Shown: positions 1 to 9,779, numbered from the stretch's first letter. The stretch: 33,920 nucleotides of DNA from Oligoflexia bacterium (GCA_903845155.1 CAIMWN010000116.1:1-33920); one strand, 5' to 3'. Notes: a model not told the origin generated them from the letters alone. Numbers and translations: made by a program.

Positions 1-537
1 GGGTTGAGTGCTTAAATCAGTATCGGTATCAGCGGTGAGTGTTGGCGTTGTGGTCAACACCAATTGAGTCGCAGTTCCCACTGTTCCTGTTGCGTGAAAA
101 GTAACAGAGAATGCAGTGCCACTTACAGTGGCGGTAATCGTTGTTGCACCTAAAATACTTCCTAAGGTAAGAGTTGAAGATGCGAGACCATTGATATTGC
201 TTAAGTTAGAAGCACTCGATAATGTTCCGCCCCCTGATGTAATTGCCCAGTTTACAGCAGCGCCAGCGAGCACCGTATTGCTTGCGTCTTTTACCACCAC
301 AACAAAAGGAGATGCCAATATCGACCCTGCCGTACCGCTTTGTGAATCACCACTGACGATGGCAATACTTGCGGGTTCAATTACTGGAGCTAAACTTTTG
401 GTCTGAGATGCATTATATAAAACTGAATTAAACCGTGGTTGCCCGCTACATGCTAAAAGCGATAAGCTAAGCGCAATCGAAATGAATTCTGTAAAATGTT
501 TGAAATGTAAAACTTTGAAATTAATTTTACTTTTCAC
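1..537 (-). CDS. Lipoprotein with bacterial Ig-like (Big_1-type) domain, GTG start, truncated by the left window edge
   Basis: Manual reverse-strand translation from GTG at 537: (M)KSKINFKVLHFKHFTEFISIALSLSLLACSGQPRFNSVLYNASQTKSLAPVIEPASIAIVSGDSQSGTAGSILASPFVVVVKDASNTVLAGAAVNWAITSGGGTLSS..., open to position 1. Lipobox LLAC-S. Starts 2 bp after the stop of the 2379-aa gene. Absent from the ORF track. Confidence 0.85.
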   Translation of the reverse strand, partial: MKSKINFKVLHFKHFTEFISIALSLSLLACSGQPRFNSVLYNASQTKSLAPVIEPASIAIVSGDSQSGTAGSILASPFVVVVKDASNTVLAGAAVNWAITSGGGTLSSASNLSNINGLASSTLTLGSILGATTITATVSGTAFSVTFHATGTVGTATQLVLTTTPTLTADTDTDLSTQP

Positions 538-539
538 TG

Positions 540-3500
540 TTATGGTCCTACTTGGCCCGAGCAGCGAAGTGATACGGGGTTATTCCCAAGAGTAGGAGAA
601 CCTGAATAAGTTATATTGTTTAATCCAAAATTATATCTAGATGTACCATTATCGTAGTAGCCAGAATTTGGACCCGCCAACTGGCCAGTTATTACTCCAT
701 TAGTAGCAGCACCCCCAGCCGAAATATACGTCGTTTGGACATTTGGAATAGTTCCGTAGTCTATGTTTGACATTGTTATCGTTTTTGATCCTAAAATAGC
801 ATCTACTGAAACGGCTCTCACGCCAAACAAAGGTAAAAATATATTTGAACTAGAAGTCGTACCAAAAAAAGTATTGTTAGTGGTGTTACTAAAAACTTGT
901 GTTGGGCCAACGGTTCCATTCATTAAGTAGCCAGCTAGTAAACTATCTCCAGCATCAAGAGCACTTTGAATAAAGTATCCTCCACTTGCGGATGGCCCAT
1001 AATATTGAGTTGAAGCCCATTCATAAATATTATCTACTAAATTTGAAACTTCATAACGAGAGTAACAGTTTGCGCTGAGATAAGTCCCATTCATAAGTCC
1101 TGAATTAGTAAGAGAAGAAGTGCTTGGATTTGGAATCGTTACACCATATAAATAGCCTCCCGATGCATTATTGGACCCAGGCGTATTGCACGAGCCATTA
1201 GTCGGTAATGCGCTTCCATTAAAAATGGTAGCGAGCACACCCGCATTGCGATTATTCACATTTACGCCCTGAGGTGCTCTTGCAATGACAAACTCATGTA
1301 ACCTCATAAGCCTAAGTTTAGTATTTCCATTTCCATCCACTACTCCGGCGTAGTTACGTGTTTGACAAGTATTGTATGCTTGAGACTGAGTTAACCCCGT
1401 TGAGTTATACCCAGGATAATTGGTGCGAATAAGTGATCGTGATGTATTTGAAATTGCTGCCGTTTCTGCACTCCAGCCCAATGTAACATCTTTTATATAG
1501 CAACTTGCTATAGTCGAGCCGGCAGTCGTCCCCGCCCCCGTTTTCAAATAAACCTGATTATTTGAACCACCTGAAGGAGCAGCGGACCCATAAGCTGCAG
1601 CAACTGCACTTATTTTACAACCATTCTGCCATCGGTCGACAATTAAACTATAGCCTAAATCCCATTTGGTTTGATCATATCCGCTTGATGCTCCATAAGC
1701 ACTTGCCCCCGTCCCACCCCAAGCATAAGCACAAGAGTAGTTCGTAGATCTACTCACGCCAGTTGAAAACGTAAACCCTAAGAGAGTAGTACATGCTTCA
1801 CGGTTCACAATCCATCTATGAAGTAGCGACATATTTGTTGGTGGAACATAAACTTGAATATAGGAATCATTCACAACCGTTGGATTCACTTCTACACCAG
1901 TTACCACCGGTTTAATTTGATAATAATAAGTAGTTTGAGTTGCAGGAGTCCAATCTGAAAACGACTGTGTGGTGCTGGTGCCAACGAGAGTAGAAGTGGT
2001 AAAACTCGCAGAGGTATCACGATAAATATTATAAGAACTCGCAGAGCCGCTTGGAGTAAAAGTAAATAATTCCCATCCCAGTTTTACTACTGCTGTTGGC
2101 ATCAGAGTCATGTTCCCAGTACCCGCTGATGAAAACACAATAGCCGTACCTGCCGCTGCATTTGCAGCAGTACTTGCGAGTTGCATCGTCGTAGAATTTA
2201 CTTTAATCACCCAATAATTGCTTGCATTCGTGAGCCCACCAGGAGCGGTACCATCCGTGTTAAACGTAACTTGCACACCGGTCGCAAAAACAGTATTTGA
2301 GGTAATTTGATTGGTGGTAGTGTTCACAGCAGTGTTTATAAAACCAGCAACCGCCCCTAAATTCTCGTCCCAGCGGTTTGCGCCAGTATTTCCATAAGCA
2401 GTATCAACAGTACCAATATCTGTATAAACCGGCCCCAGTGCTACAACATCACTCCAACCATTGAAAGTTGCAGCAGTAACGTTTGGCGTAGTAATCGAAA
2501 CGCTGTTGGTATTCCCATCGGATTCATCGATGGAATCATAGGCATTCACTTTTAATTGGTAAGTGGTGCCCGGAGTGAGGCCCGTGATGTTGTAACTTGC
2601 AAGTGAAGTGGGCGCGATGTGAGCAGAAGTGATCACCGTAGCGCCGGCTGTTGCGCGAACAATATAATAAGTAGCAAGAGTTTGCGCCGTCCACTGCACG
2701 GTTGCACCGGTTGCAGTTAAATTGGTGTAACCTGTCGCTCCGCCAAAAGAGAACGAAGTAATAGGCGTGATTCCTGTTCCACCCAATGTGTCGGTCGCGG
2801 TATAACTGATTGATTGAGAACTGGTGTATGGAACAGTGAGAGTACCACTCACCGCTCCTGTTGCAGTAGGAGTGAATTTCACCGTGATGGTGCAGTTTTG
2901 TGCAGCACCGAGTACTACGCTTGTGCAAGTACTAGCTGAAATTGAATAGCCCGTACCACTCACTGTTGGAGTACCAATTGTAGCACTCACAGTGGTGTTG
3001 TTGCTTACTTGAATGACTTGACTTCCGTAAGTGTTGGTCGCCACATTCCCAAAATTATAAGGCGAAGGAGAAAGCGTAAGTGTAGGCTGCGGAGCATTCC
3101 CTACACCTGAGATAGAAATGCTCGTAGTTTGAGCAGCACCTTGTGCATTGGTATAATTTAAAGTGAGTGCACCGAGAACTGATCCAGGGATAGTCGGCGC
3201 AAACTGAACGGTGATGGTGCACGTTGCGGGGCTGGAGGTAGATGAAAGTGTAGTCGCTGTAGGCGTGGTATAACATCCGTCACTAGTAACACTGAAGCCG
3301 GTACCCGTAATCGTGGACGATTGAAAAGTAGCCGCCCCACTCGAGTTATTGGAAATAATAAAACTATTACTTGCGGTTGATCCGGCAGCAGTAAGCGGAA
3401 ATGCATAGGTACTAGGCGCACTGGTAATGGAGGGTTGGGGTAAAATCGCAGTTCCCGAAAGTGATTCCACATAAGTATACGGCGTATTCACAGAATCTTT

Positions 3501-6500
3501 GTAGCTCACCGTCACGTACCCAGTATCACTCCCTGCAGTTGTCGGAGTGTATAGGACAGTGACATTACAACTCGCACCCACCGCTACACTATTACCTGCA
3601 CAGGTATCAGCAGTAATGGAATAACGTGCTCCGCTCGCGACGTCAGTATTCATGGTGGCTGTCGCAGTGCCCGCATTAGTGATCGTAAAAGTTTGACTTG
3701 AAGTGGCTCCAATATTCACATTTCCATATGCAAGAGTACTGGGCGATGTGATCACAATCGGACGAAGAGTGATTGCAGCAGTACCGGTTAAACTTACTGT
3801 TGTGGTCATCGCTGTAGACGATGCATTGGTGTAATTCAAAGTGAGTGTACCAATCATTGAGCCTACGTTGGTTGGAGTATAAACCACAACAATGGTGCAA
3901 GTAGAAGGAGTGCTTGTGGAGGTAATCACTTTTCCGCTGCAATTATCGCTTGCGGCTTGAATACTAAAGCCACCGCCTGTAATCGTTGCCGCCTGAAAAG
4001 TTGCTTGCCCAGAACTAGAATTGGAAATGGTAAAAGTTTTAGTCACACTTGAACCAGGATTCACAGTACCAAAATCCCAAGACAGAGGCGCAGAAACCAC
4101 TACAGGTTGTGGAAGCGTTGCGGTTGCGGAATACGGTACCGTAATAGTGTACGAAGGCGACGAGCTCGTGCCAGTATACGGAAAATTTACATATCCTGAA
4201 TAACTACCCGCACTGCTTGGAGCGAATTGCATCACTACTGAACAAGATGCTCCTGAAATGAGCACATGGCTCGAACAAGTATCAGTGGTGAACGTAAACG
4301 GTGTCGTCGTGCCAGTAGATGCGGTTAAACTTGCAGTCGAGATGCTCGCCAAATCCGTACCCGAATTAATAATGGTAATACTGAGTGAAGACGATGAACT
4401 AGTAGACGTAGTTGCATAGGTTAAACTACTTGCTGCTGCAATAAGGATCGGCCTCACGGCTGAATTTGGAGTTCCCGTACCGCTTAAACCTTGTGTGGTC
4501 GAAAGAGCGGTTCCATCAGGTGAAGTATAAGGAATGGTAAAAGTGCCCGTATAAACAGCAGTAGTAGCGGGAGTAAAAGTAACATCCACTGAGCACAAAC
4601 CGCCCACAGCAATGGTTTGCCCGGCACAAGTATTGTTAGAAAGGCTAAAGGTGGTTGATCCCGTAGTCGTCCACGGTGTTGCACCAATGGCTGCGGCGGC
4701 AGTTCCAAGGTTGGTATAAGTAATGGTCTGAATCTGAGAAGTGGTCGTTTGAACATTGCCAAAGTTATAAGTACCCATTCCAGAATAAATAATGGGACGT
4801 AAGGTTCCCGCCATTCCACCGGTGAGCGAAATAGAACTGGCAGCTGTAGCGCCTGCAGAATTGGTGTAATTCAAGGTCAATGTTGAGAAGCTCGTTGCTA
4901 GCGCTGTCGGTGCAAACCGTACCGTAACTGTACACGAGGTTGGTGCAGATGAAGAAACGGTTTTAGATACGCAGGTATTTGAAGTAATCGTATACTGCGT
5001 GGAATTTGAAAGTGTTGCAGTGCCCGCTGCTGCAAACGTGATTCCACCCACAGATGAATTAGTAATGGTAAAGGTTTGTGAAGCATTACTGCCTTGAGCG
5101 ATCAATCCGAAATCATTCGATGCAGGAGATACGGCAATCGTTGATGGAACCACTACCCCAGTTCCTGTTAATGCTTGTGAAACAGTAAACGAAGATGAGT
5201 CGGGCGCGGCGTACGTCATTTGCAGAGTACCTGTGTGTGAACCCGTTGCAACAGGCGCGTAAGTCAAAACAGCTGTACAACTGGATCCAACGGTTAAGGA
5301 CTGACTGCTGCAATTATCGCTAGAAGTGGTAAAAAAAGCTGAATTTGTTCCACTAAAACTAAACGCTCCCAGAGTTGCAGTTGCAGTGCCAGAGTTTGTT
5401 AAAGTGAGTGTTGCTGTTGAAGTTGCGTTAACAAAGGTACTTGCAAACGATGTCAATGCCGGCGAAAGCGAAAGTACAGGTCTGAGCGTTCCCGCCATTC
5501 CACCTGTGAGCGAAATATTGCTAGCTGATGCTACTCCTGAAGAATTGGTATAATTTAAACTGAGAACTGAAAAACTAGTCGCAACCGCAGTAGGCGCAAA
5601 TCGCACCGTGACCGCACAAGACGTAGGCGCTGATGAAGAAACGGTTTTAGACACGCAAGTATTTGCAGTAATGGTATACTGAGTAGAATTAGAAAGTGTT
5701 GCCGTTCCTGATGCCGCAAAAGTAATTCCACCAGTAGATGGATTCGTAATCGTGAATGTTTGGGAAGCATTCGCTCCTTGTGCAATTAATCCATAATCAT
5801 TTGAAGCTGGTGAAGCTGCAATCGTAGATGACGCAACCTCAGCCGTACCCGAAAGCGATTCAGAAACAGAATAAGAACTTGAGTCGGGCGCAGTGTAGCT
5901 CAATTGTAACGATCCTGAATGTGTCCCTGCCGAAACCGGTGCGTAAGTGAGTTGCACCGTACAACTTGCCCCAACCGAAAGGGACGCAGAACTACAGGTA
6001 TCACTAGAAATACTAAATAGCGCAGCGTTGGTGCCCGCTACACTGATCGTTCCTAATGTTGCTGCAGCACTACCGGAGTTGGCCATCGTCAATGTGGTGG
6101 AAGCACTCATTCCCGCAGTCACTCCTGAAAACGAAGCTATCGACGGAGAAAAGGAAAGCACTGGCCTCAGTGTTCCTGTCATTCCGCCCGTGAGCGACAC
6201 TGAGGAAGTTAAGCTCGTTGCTGATGCATTGGTGTAATTTAAGATCAAGCTCGAAAAACTGGTGGCAATTGCAGTGGGAGCAAATCTTACACTCACCGCG
6301 CACGACAATGGCGAAGAGGAAGAGTTTAAAGTGAGCCCCGTGCAAGTATTGGAAGTAATCGTATAATTTGTAGTATTTGCGCTGATCGATGCGCCCGTAA
6401 ATGTAGCATTACCAATGGAAGGATTCGTGATCGTGAAAACTTTGGTCCCACTTGCTCCTTGTGCAACTAAACCATAATCCCATGATCCAGGTGCCACCGT

Positions 6501-7679
6501 TACTGCCGGTGGCGCAATCACCCCTGCACCACTTAAGCTCTGAGTGTAAGTATAACTAGTTGCATCGGGCGCTTGGTAAGGAACGCTAATTTGCCCTGTA
6601 TTAGAACCCGTTGCACTCGGTGAATATCGAATACCCACCACACAGGAAGATCCAACTGCAAGCGTTGTACTTGAACAAAGATCAGAAGTAATTGCAAAAG
6701 CAGATGAGCCTGTTAATTGCAAATTTTGAATACTTGCGGTGGCAGAACCTGAGTTAGTTAAGGTAAACGATGAGGCGGACGTCGTGCTCACAATCTCATT
6801 ACCAAATGAATTTGAACCTGGTGCTCCCACCAAAACGGGACGAGCAGAAACCGAGAGACTTCCCTGAAGAGCAATATCGGTTTGTAATGTGGTATTTGAT
6901 AAATTTCGATAAACAAGACTTAAGGTTCCTGGCGTGAGACCAATCGCCGCTGGTGAAAAGGTAAGCGTAATCGCACAAGTACTCGGGCTACTCGCACTCG
7001 AAAGAGTAATGCCAGAACAAGCATCAGAAGTGACAGTGTACCCGGTGCCCAGAGAAATAGATGCGGCATTAAAGGTAACTGCACCTAAAGAGTTATTACT
7101 GATCACGAACGTTTTAGAAACAATACTTCCTTGCGGGATGGACCCATAACTATAACTTGAGGGATTAGACGCCACCTGTGCCTGCGGCAAGCTTGCCGTA
7201 CCGCTGTAAGGAATCGAAAGTGTTTTGGTAGTGCCCGATGGAGTTTGATAGGAAATTACAAATGAACCTTCATCCGTACTGGAACTAACAGGTGCATACG
7301 TAAGACCGACCGTACAAGATCCACCCGATAACAAGGTGGTGCCATTACAAAGATCACTCACTATGCTAAAATCAGCTGCCGACCCAACGGAAGAAGTCAG
7401 CGCTTCCCCGCTCACTACCGCAATGTCCTGCCCCACATTCGTAATGGATAAACTCACAGTTTGGGGAGTACCCACCACAGTGGCAATATATGAAGCAGAA
7501 CTAGGAGCTGCAATTAAAATAGGAGGCGTGTTGGCTACAGTACCACCAGTGCTCGTATTTGCAGTCGTGGTTGGCGAAAAAGCAGCGTCAACTCCTGAGG
7601 AAGGGTTTTGACACGCAGAAAGTGCCATGAAAAATAAAATCAATTGAGGATACTTAAAAATAAATTTCATCATTTTCAA
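540..7679 (-). CDS. Giant surface lipoprotein: about 14 ASH/HYDIN-like ('choice-of-anchor D' type) repeats, FN3-like region, C-terminal FGE/C-type-lectin-like domain
   Basis: 2379-aa ORF. Signal plus lipobox MKMMKFIFKYPQLILFFMALSAC-Q. Repeats of the form 'FTLTNSGSATA...SDLCSSTTLAVGSSCVVGIRYSPSATGSNTGQISVPY'. FN3-like 'VQWTAQTLATYYIVRAT...YNITGLTPGTTYQLKVNAYD'. C-terminal 'LRLMRLHEFVIARA...EVSNLVDNIYEWAST...FGVRAVS'. Confidence 0.9.
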   Translation of the reverse strand: MKMMKFIFKYPQLILFFMALSACQNPSSGVDAAFSPTTTANTSTGGTVANTPPILIAAPSSASYIATVVGTPQTVSLSITNVGQDIAVVSGEALTSSVGSAADFSIVSDLCNGTTLLSGGSCTVGLTYAPVSSSTDEGSFVISYQTPSGTTKTLSIPYSGTASLPQAQVASNPSSYSYGSIPQGSIVSKTFVISNNSLGAVTFNAASISLGTGYTVTSDACSGITLSSASSPSTCAITLTFSPAAIGLTPGTLSLVYRNLSNTTLQTDIALQGSLSVSARPVLVGAPGSNSFGNEIVSTTSASSFTLTNSGSATASIQNLQLTGSSAFAITSDLCSSTTLAVGSSCVVGIRYSPSATGSNTGQISVPYQAPDATSYTYTQSLSGAGVIAPPAVTVAPGSWDYGLVAQGASGTKVFTITNPSIGNATFTGASISANTTNYTITSNTCTGLTLNSSSSPLSCAVSVRFAPTAIATSFSSLILNYTNASATSLTSSVSLTGGMTGTLRPVLSFSPSIASFSGVTAGMSASTTLTMANSGSAAATLGTISVAGTNAALFSISSDTCSSASLSVGASCTVQLTYAPVSAGTHSGSLQLSYTAPDSSSYSVSESLSGTAEVASSTIAASPASNDYGLIAQGANASQTFTITNPSTGGITFAASGTATLSNSTQYTITANTCVSKTVSSSAPTSCAVTVRFAPTAVATSFSVLSLNYTNSSGVASASNISLTGGMAGTLRPVLSLSPALTSFASTFVNATSTATLTLTNSGTATATLGAFSFSGTNSAFFTTSSDNCSSQSLTVGSSCTAVLTYAPVATGSHTGTLQMTYAAPDSSSFTVSQALTGTGVVVPSTIAVSPASNDFGLIAQGSNASQTFTITNSSVGGITFAAAGTATLSNSTQYTITSNTCVSKTVSSSAPTSCTVTVRFAPTALATSFSTLTLNYTNSAGATAASSISLTGGMAGTLRPIIYSGMGTYNFGNVQTTTSQIQTITYTNLGTAAAAIGATPWTTTGSTTFSLSNNTCAGQTIAVGGLCSVDVTFTPATTAVYTGTFTIPYTSPDGTALSTTQGLSGTGTPNSAVRPILIAAASSLTYATTSTSSSSSLSITIINSGTDLASISTASLTASTGTTTPFTFTTDTCSSHVLISGASCSVVMQFAPSSAGSYSGYVNFPYTGTSSSPSYTITVPYSATATLPQPVVVSAPLSWDFGTVNPGSSVTKTFTISNSSSGQATFQAATITGGGFSIQAASDNCSGKVITSTSTPSTCTIVVVYTPTNVGSMIGTLTLNYTNASSTAMTTTVSLTGTAAITLRPIVITSPSTLAYGNVNIGATSSQTFTITNAGTATATMNTDVASGARYSITADTCAGNSVAVGASCNVTVLYTPTTAGSDTGYVTVSYKDSVNTPYTYVESLSGTAILPQPSITSAPSTYAFPLTAAGSTASNSFIISNNSSGAATFQSSTITGTGFSVTSDGCYTTPTATTLSSTSSPATCTITVQFAPTIPGSVLGALTLNYTNAQGAAQTTSISISGVGNAPQPTLTLSPSPYNFGNVATNTYGSQVIQVSNNTTVSATIGTPTVSGTGYSISASTCTSVVLGAAQNCTITVKFTPTATGAVSGTLTVPYTSSQSISYTATDTLGGTGITPITSFSFGGATGYTNLTATGATVQWTAQTLATYYIVRATAGATVITSAHIAPTSLASYNITGLTPGTTYQLKVNAYDSIDESDGNTNSVSITTPNVTAATFNGWSDVVALGPVYTDIGTVDTAYGNTGANRWDENLGAVAGFINTAVNTTTNQITSNTVFATGVQVTFNTDGTAPGGLTNASNYWVIKVNSTTMQLASTAANAAAGTAIVFSSAGTGNMTLMPTAVVKLGWELFTFTPSGSASSYNIYRDTSASFTTSTLVGTSTTQSFSDWTPATQTTYYYQIKPVVTGVEVNPTVVNDSYIQVYVPPTNMSLLHRWIVNREACTTLLGFTFSTGVSRSTNYSCAYAWGGTGASAYGASSGYDQTKWDLGYSLIVDRWQNGCKISAVAAAYGSAAPSGGSNNQVYLKTGAGTTAGSTIASCYIKDVTLGWSAETAAISNTSRSLIRTNYPGYNSTGLTQSQAYNTCQTRNYAGVVDGNGNTKLRLMRLHEFVIARAPQGVNVNNRNAGVLATIFNGSALPTNGSCNTPGSNNASGGYLYGVTIPNPSTSSLTNSGLMNGTYLSANCYSRYEVSNLVDNIYEWASTQYYGPSASGGYFIQSALDAGDSLLAGYLMNGTVGPTQVFSNTTNNTFFGTTSSSNIFLPLFGVRAVSVDAILGSKTITMSNIDYGTIPNVQTTYISAGGAATNGVITGQLAGPNSGYYDNGTSRYNFGLNNITYSGSPTLGNNPVSLRCSGQVGP
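4799..6190 (-). repeat. Tandem 684-bp (228-codon) two-module repeat inside the giant lipoprotein gene
   Basis: The motif 'gttccygycattccrccbgtgagcga' recurs at 4804, 5488 and 6172, exactly 684 bp apart each time. The modules at about 4799-5153 and 5484-5838 encode near-identical protein (TIA[AV]SPASND[YF]GLIAQG[AS]NASQTFTITN...). Confidence 0.85.
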
Positions 7680-8296
7680 AGCTCCATGGGAATACTGATT
7701 TTTAAGAAAAATGCTGAAAACGATTTGCCATTCGAGCTAAAACTACCCGCACGAAGCTGAGTTGCAATCCAATGACTGAAAACTGGAAAACCATAGGTAA
7801 GTTGTGCTGTGATTCCGGAAGCTGGATAGATCTGAGAATTGCCCGTTAGTAATAATTCCTCAGCCCCAACGCCAATAGAGAGCGTTTTCTCCCGGGCTTG
7901 TGACTCACTTTGAATCACTCCTTCAGGGTTCCGTAGCTCATGGGTTTCATAGATAAAGGAACCTAAAATTGCGTAATGGGCAGCGAGCACGAATCCGGTG
8001 TATAAACTTCCAAAATTTGTATTAAACATTTGTGCGAGCGATCCTTGAAACCCCCACGACCTGGAAAAACCATATGCATACCCCAAACTCACGCCCATTC
8101 CCGACAGCGGAACCAAAGTGCTGAGATTCGCATATTCCGCTCCAATCGAAAACGCACTCTTCTTCACATCATCTATCACTGAAATATTAAGTTTTTGTGC
8201 GTTACCCGCCAGCTCTGCAAATGCTGATTCATTGAGTGCCCAAAATAAGAAAATAAGTCCCAAAGAGTAGATCAACTTAAGCCGCGCGCTTTTCAT
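7676..8296 (-). CDS. Secreted / outer-membrane beta-barrel-like protein, 206 aa
   Basis: N-terminal signal peptide (LIYSLGLIFLFWALNESAFA). Alternating aromatic, Gly-rich strands (FSIGAEYANL, GVSLGYAYGF, GITAQLTYGF). Overlaps the downstream gene by 4 bp. Confidence 0.6.
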   Translation of the reverse strand: MKSARLKLIYSLGLIFLFWALNESAFAELAGNAQKLNISVIDDVKKSAFSIGAEYANLSTLVPLSGMGVSLGYAYGFSRSWGFQGSLAQMFNTNFGSLYTGFVLAAHYAILGSFIYETHELRNPEGVIQSESQAREKTLSIGVGAEELLLTGNSQIYPASGITAQLTYGFPVFSHWIATQLRAGSFSSNGKSFSAFFLKISIPMEL

Positions 8297-9779
8297 CGCT
8301 CTCCTCCATTTTCTCTTCGTATTGATGCAGCGATTCTTTCACCAAGAAACGAAAAGCAGATGAATCACGGTTCGGCCTGACTTTTTGAGAATACTCCCTC
8401 ACTAAGTTTCGCTTCTTCTCAGGCAAGGACTCAAGCAAACTTTCTAAAATAACAGTTGGTCCCACCATCGCTTGAGCCAAATCCTGAGCATTCAATTTAT
8501 CCGTGAAACCTTGCCTTACCTCTAACGGCAGGAGCGCAAACCAAACCAAACTTTGAACTTGCCTGCGAAACGACGAAGGAATAGAGGATGGATCATTGAA
8601 GATGGAAAGCTCATCCTCAGAAGACAGAGTACCCAACTCAAATCCACTTTCGAACACACGTTTTTGCGAGTGGACTTCAGGGAATGATATATGAAGTGAC
8701 TTTTCGCGAGAGGACTTGGCCTCACTCATCACATGAATCTTCTCTAGCAAAGAAAGTGGCGAGTCCTTTAACCTCATCGGTGTCAACTTTGAATAATCTC
8801 CGGAATTATTTTTCAATGACTGAAACAAATCCTCTTGTGAAAGGTGCGAAAATGCGGGCGCTTTTAGATATGCAGGATGCTGATGATAAGCCTCGGCCGC
8901 AGGCTCAAGTTTGGAAACATAAGCCGCATATTCCTCGCCGTGTGTGAAGTTCTTTAGTATGGCCTCACACTGTGTTGTTGAAAAGTTCTTCCAAAGCCAG
9001 GCACCATACTGGTCCAATTTGCACCAATAGCAATCAGAGAAAAGCGCAAGCACCGACTGATCAGACAAGGCATGAAGGCGATCTAAACCTGCACCTTGCA
9101 CCGCCCCCTCTGAACTTCTTTGAATGACCGGAGCAGGTATAGAGGCAAACTCTGGTGCACGCTCAACAGAAGAGCCCTGATGACTGGTCACTTGCTGAAT
9201 CAGTTTCTCGTTTCTTTTACCCGCTAAAAGTGAAAACCCCGAAACCAATAAAATGGAAAGCACGCCCAGGGCGAGAAGACCGATTAAAAAAGTCCTCAGA
9301 TCTAAATTCATTCTATCCAAAACATCCGCAACCCCCTGCCCTGATTGCTGCTTTAAGCGCGATAAAATCAGGTTTGACGTTACTTCGTCCATCTTCTTAT
9401 ACTCAAAATGTTTTTTTGAAATTGGGAAATCAAGCGCACTCTCTAAATTTGACTTTAACTCTTTCGACAACTCGGCTTCCCTGCTTACAATCGTAACATA
9501 AACTGAATCCACATCTTCAAAATCAAGTGCGTCTTGTTTTGATGAAGAGAGCACATTGACCACTTCCGTATCAACACCCGGCAATTCGGTTTTAATAGTC
9601 TTTAACTTTGCATTCACAATGATCTGAGCCGCGGGATCAACTGGAGCAATAATAGAATGTAATTTATCCTGAATGCGGGCCTCAAGATCCATCTTTAGCG
9701 TCACATTTCCAAACGCGCTTGGTTGCAAACTAAGAACCAGGCCGAAAATACCGATAAAGGTTCTAAATAGTTTACTCAT
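8277..9779 (-). CDS. FliF-RBM3-like periplasmic domain, one TM helix, and a FliG-like cytoplasmic region (apparent natural FliF/FliG hybrid)
   Basis: 500-aa ORF. Signal peptide, then 'LEARIQDKLHSIIAPVDPAAQIIVNAKLKT...VDSVYVTIVSREAELSKELKSNLESALDF' (FliF C-terminal ring-domain pattern). TM 'FLIGLLALGVLSILLVSGFSLLAG'. Then 'LHALSDQSVLALFSD...ILKNF' and 'LAQAMVGPTVILESLLESLPEKKRNLVREYSQKVRP', which resembles FliG 'LALALKGASEEV.EKIFSNMSKRAAEMLKEDMEYMGPVR'. Confidence 0.6.
   Translation of the reverse strand: MSKLFRTFIGIFGLVLSLQPSAFGNVTLKMDLEARIQDKLHSIIAPVDPAAQIIVNAKLKTIKTELPGVDTEVVNVLSSSKQDALDFEDVDSVYVTIVSREAELSKELKSNLESALDFPISKKHFEYKKMDEVTSNLILSRLKQQSGQGVADVLDRMNLDLRTFLIGLLALGVLSILLVSGFSLLAGKRNEKLIQQVTSHQGSSVERAPEFASIPAPVIQRSSEGAVQGAGLDRLHALSDQSVLALFSDCYWCKLDQYGAWLWKNFSTTQCEAILKNFTHGEEYAAYVSKLEPAAEAYHQHPAYLKAPAFSHLSQEDLFQSLKNNSGDYSKLTPMRLKDSPLSLLEKIHVMSEAKSSREKSLHISFPEVHSQKRVFESGFELGTLSSEDELSIFNDPSSIPSSFRRQVQSLVWFALLPLEVRQGFTDKLNAQDLAQAMVGPTVILESLLESLPEKKRNLVREYSQKVRPNRDSSAFRFLVKESLHQYEEKMEESDEKRAA

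Noticed and set aside
116-406. Plus-strand 96-aa ORF
   Set aside because: Antisense to the clear lipoprotein frame on the minus strand at 1-537.
540-7679. Many overlapping ORFs on both strands inside the giant lipoprotein gene (e.g. 2536..2928, 4484..4819, 5947..6237)
   Set aside because: Alternate-frame shadows of a repetitive, Ser/Thr/Ala-rich gene; no signal peptides, motifs or convincing starts.
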